DNA of 64,000 nucleotides from Maribellus maritimus (GTDB lineage: Bacteria > Bacteroidota > Bacteroidia > Bacteroidales > Prolixibacteraceae), in assembly GCF_022267315.1 (NCBI RefSeq), contig NZ_JAIKLE010000019.1:1-64000 (forward strand), read 5' to 3'. The notes below the pieces were generated by a model that worked only from the letters and a program-made list of their open reading frames with translations, ran no database searches and was not told where the DNA came from. Positions within the stretch are counted from its first letter, which is position 1. The number at the start of each line of letters is the position of its first letter. Below, piece by piece: positions 9,433-17,348 of this stretch. A program made the translations under genes and the position numbers.

Positions 9433-10509
9433 ATGGGAAAAATAGCTGATGCAGTTAAACCGGGTGTGGTTACCGGATCCGATTTACAGTTTATTTTTGA
9501 GGTAGCTAAGGAAAAACACTTTGCCCTTCCGGCAGTAAACGTTGTAAGTTCATCTTCAGTTAATGCTGTTATGGAAGCTGCAAAATTGGCAAAGGCTCCG
9601 GTAATGATCCAGTTCTCAAACGGAGGAGCTGTATTTAATGCAGGAAAAGGACTAAAACTGGATGGACAGGAAGCGGCGGTTTTGGGCGCTGTTGCCGGTG
9701 CAAAACACATTCATACCCTGGCCGAAGCTTATGGAGTGCATGTTGTTTTACATACCGACCACGCTGCAAAAAAATTGTTACCCTGGATTGACGGCCTGCT
9801 TGATGCCAGTGAAAAGCATTTTGCTGAAACAGGAAAGCCGTTGTTCAGCTCACATATGCTTGATCTTTCGGAAGAACCGCTGGAAGAAAATATTGAAATC
9901 AGTAAAAAGTACCTCGAAAGAATGAGTAAAATGGGTATGACCCTGGAAATTGAATTGGGTATTACCGGTGGAGAAGAGGACGGTGTTGACAATACCGGTG
10001 TTGACAGTTCAAAACTATATACACAGCCCGAAGAGGTTTGTTATGCCTATGAAGAACTAAGTAAGGTAAGTCCTAACTTTACGATTGCAGCTTCATTTGG
10101 AAACGTTCATGGAGTTTACAAACCAGGGAACGTAAAACTGACTCCGAAAATTTTAGATAACTCCCAAAAATATATTCAGGAAAAACTGGGGACGGAAGAA
10201 AAACCAGTAAATTTTGTTTTTCATGGTGGTTCTGGATCTACTCATGAAGAAATTCGGGAAGCAATTTCATATGGAGTTATAAAAATGAATATCGATACCG
10301 ATACTCAGTGGGCTTACTGGAAAGGTGTTCGTGATTTTGAAGCAGCTAACCACGGTTATTTGCAGGGACAAATTGGTAACCCGGACGGAGAAGACAAACC
10401 GAATAAGAAATTTTATGATCCACGTGTTTGGATTCGCAAAGCGGAAGAAGCAATGATTGAACGCTTAAAAGTTGCTTTTGACGATTTGAACGCAATTGAC
10501 AGTATTTAA
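9433..10509 (+). CDS. fbaA: Class II fructose-bisphosphate aldolase (FbaA type)
   Basis: A 358-residue class II aldolase of the E. coli FbaA subgroup, the same length as that enzyme. Visible motifs are PAVNVVSSSS at 33-42, HTDHA at 107-111 (zinc and catalytic region), ELGITGGEEDGVDN in the middle, NVHGVYKPGN and VFHGGSGST for phosphate and zinc binding, and KMNIDTDTQWAYW near the end. It performs the same glycolytic step as the neighbouring gene at 8136 but is only distantly related to it. The promoter lies 44 nt or more upstream and a terminator follows the stop by 24 nt, so it is a single-gene transcript. Two isoenzymes side by side may serve opposite flux directions or different conditions; that is inference. 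Confidence 0.95.
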   Translation: MGKIADAVKPGVVTGSDLQFIFEVAKEKHFALPAVNVVSSSSVNAVMEAAKLAKAPVMIQFSNGGAVFNAGKGLKLDGQEAAVLGAVAGAKHIHTLAEAYGVHVVLHTDHAAKKLLPWIDGLLDASEKHFAETGKPLFSSHMLDLSEEPLEENIEISKKYLERMSKMGMTLEIELGITGGEEDGVDNTGVDSSKLYTQPEEVCYAYEELSKVSPNFTIAASFGNVHGVYKPGNVKLTPKILDNSQKYIQEKLGTEEKPVNFVFHGGSGSTHEEIREAISYGVIKMNIDTDTQWAYWKGVRDFEAANHGYLQGQIGNPDGEDKPNKKFYDPRVWIRKAEEAMIERLKVAFDDLNAIDSI

Positions 10510-10533
10510 GGAATTTAGATGAATATTATGAAG

Positions 10534-10560
10534 AACCGCTTTTTTAAAGCGGTTTTTTTA
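10534..10560 (+). terminator. Terminator of fbaA
   Basis: AACCGCTTT - TTT - AAAGCGGTT followed by a T run, 24 nt past the stop. Confidence 0.9.
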
Positions 10561-10621
10561 TTGCAAAATTTAGAGGGATACAGTGTAATCCTGAAGATTC
10601 TTCTGATGCAGTTCCCCGGAG

Positions 10622-10659
10622 AATAAAAAAAGCAGAGCTTCAAAATGAAACCCTGCTTT
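10622..10659 (-). terminator. Terminator of the HEAT/DUF1080 gene
   Basis: The minus strand forms AAAGCAGGGTTTCA / TGAAGCTCTGCTTT (two G-T wobbles) and ends in TTTTTTT, about 48 nt past the stop at 10707. Confidence 0.85.
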
Positions 10660-10706
10660 AGTTAATCAAACTATTATTACTGAATCGATTGAGTTACTTC
10701 AAAAGT

Positions 10707-13700
10707 TTACTCATTCAAATCTTTTATCCGTATGTTTTTGAATTTTAATTCAGAACCGTGCCCCAAAAATCCAATGTAGCCTTTTTCACGTTTCAGCCCC
10801 GGATGTTTTTTGCCATCCAAAGTTCCGTTTTTGCTGGCTTCTTTGATGTCGCCGTCCAGAATGGTTTCGCCATTCAAAATTACTTTCACTTTTGAACCCC
10901 GAACAATTACTTCTTCAGAATTCCATTCTCCTACCGAATTCTGAAATCCTCGCTTTGCCGGGATAACACCATAAACAGAACCATGGTATTGATACTCGTG
11001 CAGGTTGGCATAAATCGCTGCCGTGTTATCCAGAATTTGCAATTCCATTCCCACATAAGCAGCGTCGCCTTCCAGAGGAGCCCGGATTCCTAGTCCGTTA
11101 TTTGCTCCGGGTGTTAATTGAAAATCAAAACGGAAAATAAAATCACTGTATTCTTTTTCTGTAAAAAGATTTCCATGTCCGCCCCGTTTTGGGTTTACAA
11201 TTAACTCACCATTTTTAGCATAGTAGTCAGTTTTATTGCCTTGCCAGCCATTCAGATTTTTTCCGTTAAAAAGTGAAGTAAATCCGTCAGCAATTTCGTT
11301 ATTGCTTAACCCGATGTGATCGGTGTTGATTTCGCGAACATAAATATCGCGGAAAGCCAGTTCGTTTCCATGGGCCTGTAATTCAATGGTGCCGCTTTCA
11401 AAAATCGGAATACTGCGATCCCAATAATTGTCCATTCGGACGTTGTCAACAACCAGCTCGCCATTTAGATAAACCGTTACATTTTCACCGATCATTGTAA
11501 TACGGAATGTGTTCCACTCGTCAATAGGATTGTCGGCTACTTTTAGCGGGTTTCGAATATTGTCGGCATTGTTGTTGTACAGTCCGCCTGAACCAACCTG
11601 GGCACCCACTTCAACACGCGATGTATCCCAGATTTGTACTTGTGGTGTTCCTCTCAGATAAATGCCGCTGTCGCCCTCTTTGGTAATTTTCCAGTCAACA
11701 ATCATCTCAAAGTCTTTGTAATTTTTTGTTGAAACCAGGTTTGCTCCATGCCCGTTAAAAATAATCTGGCCATCCCGGACACTCCAGTTCTCAAACATTT
11801 TTTTATTGGCTTCTTCCTGAGCTTTGGCGCGTTCTTTTTCACTTAGTTCAGCAATTTTAATGGGATTTCCATTCAAAAGCATTCCCTGCCAACCGTCAAG
11901 ATTTTTGCCGTTAAACATCGAGACAAATCCTTTTTCTTTTGGCATATCTTCAAGGTAATTCCGAATGTTAATTTTATCGTAATCACTTTCTTCACCAGAA
12001 AGAACAGATGTTACCCTATCCAAAAGATTTTTTACAAATTCTCCCGAAAAACCTTTTTCTTCCGAGCCCGGAAGTGCAATTTTCATAACAGAGCGTGCAG
12101 CTGTTTGCTGCAACTCACTTTTGTCAAGAAACTGTTCAAGATAAACCAATGCAAGGAAAGTCTTAAGATTTCCAATCGAGCTGATAACCGTTGTTTTTTC
12201 CTGTGTTGACTTTGCAAACGGCATTACTTTACGGTATTGAAGCAATTTTTGATCATCAGGGATATTGGCAGAACGCACCTGACGAATAAAACTTGCAAAA
12301 GCTTTTTCGCGGAAAGAACTGTTTGTTTGGCAAATTTCATAAAGTGTTTTTGAAGCATCATATTCTTTCCAGTTGGTTAATGCTTCAAACGCAGCTTCTT
12401 TTGTTTTTCCGTTTGAGTTATTAAAAAATCCGGCAACAGTTTCAAGTGCAACAGGGCCGCCAATTTCTGGCAGGATGGCAATAATTCTTTCTTTGTCGTC
12501 GGTTGATTTTAAGGCTCCCAGAACTTTGCCCTTTTCACTTTTTTCCTCTTCAATGCCTTGTGCAGCAGTTATAACAGCAGCCTGTACTTCACCAACTTCA
12601 TTGTCATTTATCGATGAAAGTAAAAGCATAATCAGCTGATCCAGGTTTTCTGAGTTTGAAATTCTTTTTAGAGCGCTGAAAGCGGAATTTCTTACCACCT
12701 GATCTGAAGAGTTGGTAAGCGCATAAATCTCACTGAAATATTCGGAACCTGATTTTGCAGCAATCAAATCAATAAATGCAGCTTTTGTTTCGCCCGAAGT
12801 TTTGGGTATTTGCGTTGCAACAGGTACCAGATGATTTTGATCAAGTAATTGAAGTAATGCATTGTTTGCAGCAGAAACATCTTTTCCCGCTGCCAAATGG
12901 GTAATTAATACCGGAATTGCTTTTGTTTCCTGTAATTTAACCATCGCTGTAATTGATTCTTCTCTTACTTTTTGTGATGAAGAATTCAGGCTTTCTTTGA
13001 TAAAATCGAGGGCAAATTTGTTTCCTTTTCTGCCCAACATATCAATAATTTCTGCTTTTATATCTTCCTGAGAATTTTTAGCTTTTTCAATCCAGGCGCG
13101 TGTACTGGCAATATCATCGGTTTTTTCCGCCAAATTTAAAGCAGAATAGCGGAAAGCCTTGTCGTTGTTATCCACTGCTCCTAGCAAAAGCGGTAATGCA
13201 TCTGCACCAAAATATTTAGAATAGATTGCCAGAGCTTTTGAATAATTGTGCAATTTTTCCGCGCTTTGGTTGGCTTTGAAAATCACTTTGCAGGCTTTTT
13301 TACAAAGCTCGACCTGGTTTTTTTCTCCCAGTTTTTCAGTATAATTTAAAAAAGCTTCCGTTGCGTTGGTTGCTTCATACGTAAAGTCAACATTTTTTGC
13401 GGCGTTGTACAATGTTTTATATGAGGCAGGAGAACCGATGTTGGCAAGTGCTGCCAACGAAGCTTTTTTTAATTTCTGATTTTCGGTTTCTGCAAAATGT
13501 GCAATTGCATCAGCAGCCTGACTGTATTCTAAAACTCCAAGCGCTCTCGCCAGTGTTTCTTTTGTGGCATCTTCCTGAGCTTTCGGGAGCGCTTCAAACA
13601 ATGCCCACGCTGCTTTCTCAGATCCAATTGTTACGAGCGTTTGTGTTATTGGCTCTGTCAAATCTTTTTCTGCAAGGTGTTTTTTGATGGCATCAACGGT

Positions 13701-14105
13701 TTTATCGTCGGCAACTAAATTCAACTGATTGAGTAAAAATGTTTTTACTTCTACGTCGTGGTGGGCATCCAAAGCTTTTAAAAGTTGGGTCTCGGTAAAA
13801 GTTTTTTCTTCTTCCTTCCCAAAGGCACTTGAATATCTTGCCAAACTGTTAATCGCAAAACGAACGGCTGTATCGTCGCCGGTACCAAGTGGAACAAGTA
13901 ATTCTGAGAATTTTTGAAACCCCTCCGGTCCCAGTTCAAACATTTCGGCTATAACACGGTCGCGGTGAACCAGATCTTTTGTTGGCATTTGTGCCAGGAT
14001 ATCGGCAACTTTTGTATCAAGAGTCCGGTGATCTTGTGCAAAGGAAGTTAAAAAAGCCACCGTTAGCAGGAGAATGGTAAATAATTTGAAAATATTTTTT
14101 TTCAT
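10707..14105 (-). CDS. Secreted HEAT-repeat protein with two DUF1080 domains
   Basis: An exported 1132-residue protein. The start was placed at 14105, where a textbook signal peptide begins (MKKNIFKLFTILLL, cleaved before QDHRTLD); the upstream in-frame ATG at 14153 would overlap the preceding gene and put 16 charged residues before the signal. Residues about 25-700 are alpha-helical HEAT-like repeats. Two DUF1080 (concanavalin-like) domains follow, at about 725-925 (MFNGKNLDGWQG) and 938-1130 (LFNGKNLNGWQG, then NNGLGIRAPL). DUF1080 proteins have been described as 3-keto-disaccharide hydrolases or lyases acting on oxidised glycans. The gene lies 35 nt behind a Tat-exported Gfo/Idh/MocA oxidoreductase, the typical partner, so a periplasmic oxidise-then-cleave unit is inferred. 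Confidence 0.85.
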   Translation of the reverse strand: MKKNIFKLFTILLLTVAFLTSFAQDHRTLDTKVADILAQMPTKDLVHRDRVIAEMFELGPEGFQKFSELLVPLGTGDDTAVRFAINSLARYSSAFGKEEEKTFTETQLLKALDAHHDVEVKTFLLNQLNLVADDKTVDAIKKHLAEKDLTEPITQTLVTIGSEKAAWALFEALPKAQEDATKETLARALGVLEYSQAADAIAHFAETENQKLKKASLAALANIGSPASYKTLYNAAKNVDFTYEATNATEAFLNYTEKLGEKNQVELCKKACKVIFKANQSAEKLHNYSKALAIYSKYFGADALPLLLGAVDNNDKAFRYSALNLAEKTDDIASTRAWIEKAKNSQEDIKAEIIDMLGRKGNKFALDFIKESLNSSSQKVREESITAMVKLQETKAIPVLITHLAAGKDVSAANNALLQLLDQNHLVPVATQIPKTSGETKAAFIDLIAAKSGSEYFSEIYALTNSSDQVVRNSAFSALKRISNSENLDQLIMLLLSSINDNEVGEVQAAVITAAQGIEEEKSEKGKVLGALKSTDDKERIIAILPEIGGPVALETVAGFFNNSNGKTKEAAFEALTNWKEYDASKTLYEICQTNSSFREKAFASFIRQVRSANIPDDQKLLQYRKVMPFAKSTQEKTTVISSIGNLKTFLALVYLEQFLDKSELQQTAARSVMKIALPGSEEKGFSGEFVKNLLDRVTSVLSGEESDYDKINIRNYLEDMPKEKGFVSMFNGKNLDGWQGMLLNGNPIKIAELSEKERAKAQEEANKKMFENWSVRDGQIIFNGHGANLVSTKNYKDFEMIVDWKITKEGDSGIYLRGTPQVQIWDTSRVEVGAQVGSGGLYNNNADNIRNPLKVADNPIDEWNTFRITMIGENVTVYLNGELVVDNVRMDNYWDRSIPIFESGTIELQAHGNELAFRDIYVREINTDHIGLSNNEIADGFTSLFNGKNLNGWQGNKTDYYAKNGELIVNPKRGGHGNLFTEKEYSDFIFRFDFQLTPGANNGLGIRAPLEGDAAYVGMELQILDNTAAIYANLHEYQYHGSVYGVIPAKRGFQNSVGEWNSEEVIVRGSKVKVILNGETILDGDIKEASKNGTLDGKKHPGLKREKGYIGFLGHGSELKFKNIRIKDLNE

Positions 14106-14140
14106 CGTTTTAATCCTTAAAATAGTTAATCTTTCATCCT

Positions 14141-15412
14141 TTAAATTGTCCATGGAGCACGCATGGGTTGATTGATCATTTTGTTTGCCCCCTCGTCATC
14201 AATAAACTCAAGTTGTTCAGGATCAAAATGAAGTGTTCTCCCAAGTCGTACTGCAATAATTCCCAGATTTACCATTGTTGCTGAACGGAACCCATTGGTT
14301 TCATTCAATGCAAATTTTTTGCGTGTTTTTACTGATTCCGAGAAGATAGAAATTTGTGGTTCGGGATCAGGAAGTGTTTCCAGGAATTTGTGAAGATTAG
14401 GAATGTCTGATTTAAATCCCCTGAAAATTTTTCCGTTTGGCCCTTCAATGTATGCCGCATCTTTATCCCGGTTTTCACCATCCAATATTATTTGGCAGCC
14501 ATCAGCATAAGTGTAGGTAATTCTTCTCCATGAGCCTACTGCATCGTAGTGTTGTTGTGGAGCGTCCACTTCAATTTTTACCGGACTGGTATCATCTTTT
14601 CCCAACAAATATTGAACCGGGTCGAGATAATGTTGCCCCATGTCACCTAATCCGCCACCATCATAATCCCAGTATCCGCGAAATTTCGCGTGCACACGGT
14701 TTGGATTGTAAGGTTTATATGGAGCCGGCCCCAGCCAAAAATCGTAATCGAGGTTTTCCGGTACCGGCATAGGTTTTAAATTGTGTTCCCCGCTCCAGTA
14801 AAATTTCCAGTCGTAGCCGGTAATTCCGCTCACGGTAACTTTTAACGGCCATCCCAGAATTCCGCTGTCAATAATTTTTTTAAGTGGTTTTACATCTGTT
14901 CCCAGTCCGTAAAAAGTATCTTTAAAACGAAACCAGGTGTTTAGTCGAAACATTCTTCCATGAGCATTTACGGCTTCCACCACTTTTTTACCTTCTCCGA
15001 TGGTTCGGGTCATTGGTTTTTCACACCAAATATCTTTTCCGGCTTTTGCTGCTTCAACAGCCATTAGCCCATGCCAGTGCGGAGGAGTGGCAATGTGCAC
15101 AATATCAACTTCCGGTAAATGGCAAACTTCCCTGAAATCGTGAAATTTTTTTACATCGTAATCAATTTTACTTTGTGCCAGTGCCAAATGTTCAGTGTCA
15201 ACATCGCAAATAGCAACAACGCGGGTTCCCTCGTATGGGATGTGGCCGCGTCCCATCCCTCCAACTCCGATAATGGCTTTTGTGAGTTGATCGGAAGGTG
15301 GAATAAAACCATTGCCTCCCAGAACATGACGCGGAACAACGGTAAAACCGGCTCCTGCAACCAATGCACTTTTCAAAAACCGTCTTCTTGATGTTTGATT
15401 TATTTTGCTCAT
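14141..15412 (-). CDS. Tat-exported Gfo/Idh/MocA family oxidoreductase
   Basis: A 423-residue NAD(P)-dependent sugar oxidoreductase. A twin-arginine signal (SRRRFLKSALVAGAG, residues 8-22) directs the folded, cofactor-loaded protein to the periplasm. The Rossmann nucleotide motif is IIGVGGMGRGH at 47-57, the catalytic-lysine motif is CEKPM at 130-134, and IATPPHWHG is at 108-116. The C-terminal half is the alpha/beta substrate domain of the family. It is the first gene of a two-gene operon with the DUF1080 protein. Such pairs are known to oxidise the C3 hydroxyl of glycosides so that a DUF1080 enzyme can cleave the 3-keto product. The actual sugar is unknown. The gap 15413-15657 downstream of lipB holds nothing recognisable. 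Confidence 0.88.
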   Translation of the reverse strand: MSKINQTSRRRFLKSALVAGAGFTVVPRHVLGGNGFIPPSDQLTKAIIGVGGMGRGHIPYEGTRVVAICDVDTEHLALAQSKIDYDVKKFHDFREVCHLPEVDIVHIATPPHWHGLMAVEAAKAGKDIWCEKPMTRTIGEGKKVVEAVNAHGRMFRLNTWFRFKDTFYGLGTDVKPLKKIIDSGILGWPLKVTVSGITGYDWKFYWSGEHNLKPMPVPENLDYDFWLGPAPYKPYNPNRVHAKFRGYWDYDGGGLGDMGQHYLDPVQYLLGKDDTSPVKIEVDAPQQHYDAVGSWRRITYTYADGCQIILDGENRDKDAAYIEGPNGKIFRGFKSDIPNLHKFLETLPDPEPQISIFSESVKTRKKFALNETNGFRSATMVNLGIIAVRLGRTLHFDPEQLEFIDDEGANKMINQPMRAPWTI

Positions 15413-15657
15413 TTTGGTGATATTTATTTAATTATTTGAACAGTAAGAATTCGGATCAATATTTAAAAATAATTCCAAAGATAAAATTAACTTATTAAAA
15501 AAATATAAAACTTTAATGTGAAATTGATGTGGAGACGCACATTTCTCTCAACCTGAAGAAAGATACATGGAACTTATAAGCAGATCAAGGGCTACTCTAT
15601 GTGACGTAGTTCATTTTAAAAACTATTGTCGGGAATTTGAAATGCCGGATGAGAGAT

Positions 15658-16323
15658 TTAATAGATAGAATTAAACTTTTCTTTCAGGATCGACTTAACC
15701 TCTTCCAAATCAATTTTTCTTCCCAGTTCCTGTTGGATGGAAGTAACACCAAAAGTTAGTCCACAGGGATTGATGTAAGTAAAGTAACGCATATCGGTGT
15801 TCACATTTAATGCAAAACCATGCATCGTGACGTAGCGGCTCACGCGCACGCCGATGGCACAGATTTTTCGGGAACGGACTTTATGGTTAAAATCGAGCCA
15901 AACACCAGTAGCACCTTCTTTCCTGCCGCCCTCCAAGCCATATTCGGCAATGGCGGCGATGATAGCATCTTCCATTTTTTCGATGTACTCGCGCACACCA
16001 ATTTTGTAGTGTTCCAAATCGATGATGGGGTAGCCCACAATCTGTCCCGGGCCGTGGTAGGTAATGTCACCTCCACGGTTGATTTTATAGTAAACGGCTT
16101 TAATTTTTTTCAGGAAATCGGCATTGGCCAGCAAATTTGTTTCATCTCCACTTTTTCCCAAGGTGTAAACATGCGGGTGTTCAACCAAAATAAACTGGTT
16201 TTTTGCTGTTGGTTTGCCGCTTGCCCGTTTTTCAGCAACCACATCAGCCAGTATTTTTTCCTGATAATCCCAACATTCTTTGTAGTCTTTTAGACCTAAA
16301 TCGTTGTAATTAAAATTTGTCAC
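15658..16323 (-). CDS. lipB: Lipoyl(octanoyl) transferase LipB
   Basis: A 221-residue enzyme that moves octanoyl groups from acyl carrier protein onto lipoyl domains of 2-oxoacid dehydrogenases and the glycine cleavage system. The signature GGDITYHGPGQIVGYPII lies in the middle, with KICAIGVRVSRYVTMHGFALN and the catalytic cysteine segment INPCGL towards the end. It is the second gene of a lipA-lipB operon (35-nt gap), which gives the complete endogenous lipoate route. Confidence 0.95.
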   Translation of the reverse strand: MTNFNYNDLGLKDYKECWDYQEKILADVVAEKRASGKPTAKNQFILVEHPHVYTLGKSGDETNLLANADFLKKIKAVYYKINRGGDITYHGPGQIVGYPIIDLEHYKIGVREYIEKMEDAIIAAIAEYGLEGGRKEGATGVWLDFNHKVRSRKICAIGVRVSRYVTMHGFALNVNTDMRYFTYINPCGLTFGVTSIQQELGRKIDLEEVKSILKEKFNSIY

Positions 16324-16358
16324 TTGTTACTCAATGCTAATTGCTTTATACTCTTTTT

Positions 16359-17222
16359 TTATGCATTCACATGTTCTTCCGCCCGGTATGAACTTCTTAC
16401 CAGCGGAGAGCTTTCTACAAATTTAAATCCTTTTTGCCTGCCTATTTTGGCGTATTCATAAAACTGCTCAGGAGTAATATATTCAACCACCGGCATATGT
16501 TTTGAAGTTGGTGCCAGATACTGCCCGATAGTCATTACTTTGCAGCCTGCTTCCAACAAGTCGTCCATCGTTTGCAGGATTTCTTCATGGGTTTCTCCCA
16601 ATCCGAGCATGATTCCTGATTTGGCAATTTTATAGTTTTGTGCAACATATTTTACTACATCGAGGCTGCGGCGGTATTTTGAAGCAAACCGAATAAAAGG
16701 TGTCAAGCGTTCTACCGTTTCCAGATTGTGCGAGATCACTTCCGGGCCTGCTTCAATAACCTGTTGAATCAAATCTTCCTTTCCTCTGAAATCAGGAATC
16801 AAAACTTCGATTTTAGTATCCGGGTTTACACGTTTAACTTCCCGAATGGTACGGGCCCAAATTTCAGCTCCCTGATCATCCAAATCATCCCTGTCAACAG
16901 AAGTTATTACACAATGCTTTACGCCCATAATCCGAACCGATTCTGCCAGCTTCCCGGGCTCTTCTAAATCAGGAGCCAGTGGACGGCCACTTTTAACAGC
17001 GCAAAATTTACACCGGCGCGTACAAACATCACCCAAAATCATAAATGTCGCTGTTCCACGGCTCCAGCAGTCTCCGATATTGGGGCAGTTTCCGCTTGTG
17101 CAAATGGTGTGAAGTCCGTGCTGTTCAACAAGATTTTTGACTTTCGAGTAGCTTTCTCCCTTTGGCATTTTCATCTTCATCCACTTCGGCAGTCGCTGCC
17201 TGTCTTTCAACTCGTGTGCCAT
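16359..17222 (-). CDS. lipA: Lipoyl synthase LipA
   Basis: A 287-residue radical-SAM enzyme that inserts two sulfurs into the octanoyl chain on lipoyl domains. The auxiliary cluster cysteines are C41, C46 and C52 (CTSGNCPNIGDCW). The SAM-binding cluster is C67, C71 and C74 (CTRRCKFC). The conserved RSSY motif that ligates the auxiliary cluster lies near the C-terminus (VRSSYRAEEH). Length and motifs are canonical. It is first in the operon with lipB. Upstream lie three phased copies of a TAAAA(A)GTAA element. Confidence 0.97.
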   Translation of the reverse strand: MAHELKDRQRLPKWMKMKMPKGESYSKVKNLVEQHGLHTICTSGNCPNIGDCWSRGTATFMILGDVCTRRCKFCAVKSGRPLAPDLEEPGKLAESVRIMGVKHCVITSVDRDDLDDQGAEIWARTIREVKRVNPDTKIEVLIPDFRGKEDLIQQVIEAGPEVISHNLETVERLTPFIRFASKYRRSLDVVKYVAQNYKIAKSGIMLGLGETHEEILQTMDDLLEAGCKVMTIGQYLAPTSKHMPVVEYITPEQFYEYAKIGRQKGFKFVESSPLVRSSYRAEEHVNA

Positions 17223-17240
17223 ATCAAAATATATTTTTTA

Positions 17241-17291
17241 TAAAAGTAAAGTAATCTGTTTAAAAAGTAACTGTATATTGTAAAAAGTAAC
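17241..17291. repeat. Three TAAAA(A)GTAA repeats phased at 20 bp
   Basis: TAAAAAGTAAC occurs at 17261-17271 and 17281-17291, and a one-base-shorter version (TAAAAGTAAAG) at 17241. The start-to-start spacing is exactly 20 bp, two helical turns, between lipA and the divergent TPR operon. Phased sites of this kind often bind a regulator; no regulator is suggested by the sequence. Confidence 0.35.
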
Positions 17292-17319
17292 AGAAAGAAC
17301 CGTTTATGGTTTTAAGTGT

Positions 17320-17327
17320 TATTTTTG
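17320..17327 (+). promoter_or_regulatory. -7 box of the TPR-EamA-ruvC operon
   Basis: TATTTTTG fits TAnnTTTG, 21 nt before the ATG at 17349. A weak -33 (TTTATGG near 17303) lies about 16 nt upstream. Confidence 0.4.
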
Positions 17328-17348
17328 TAGTGACCATTTTGAAAGATT

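Noticed and set aside
15568-15669. 33-codon plus frame after lipB
   Set aside because: Too short, overlaps the convergent lipB end and has no supporting signal.
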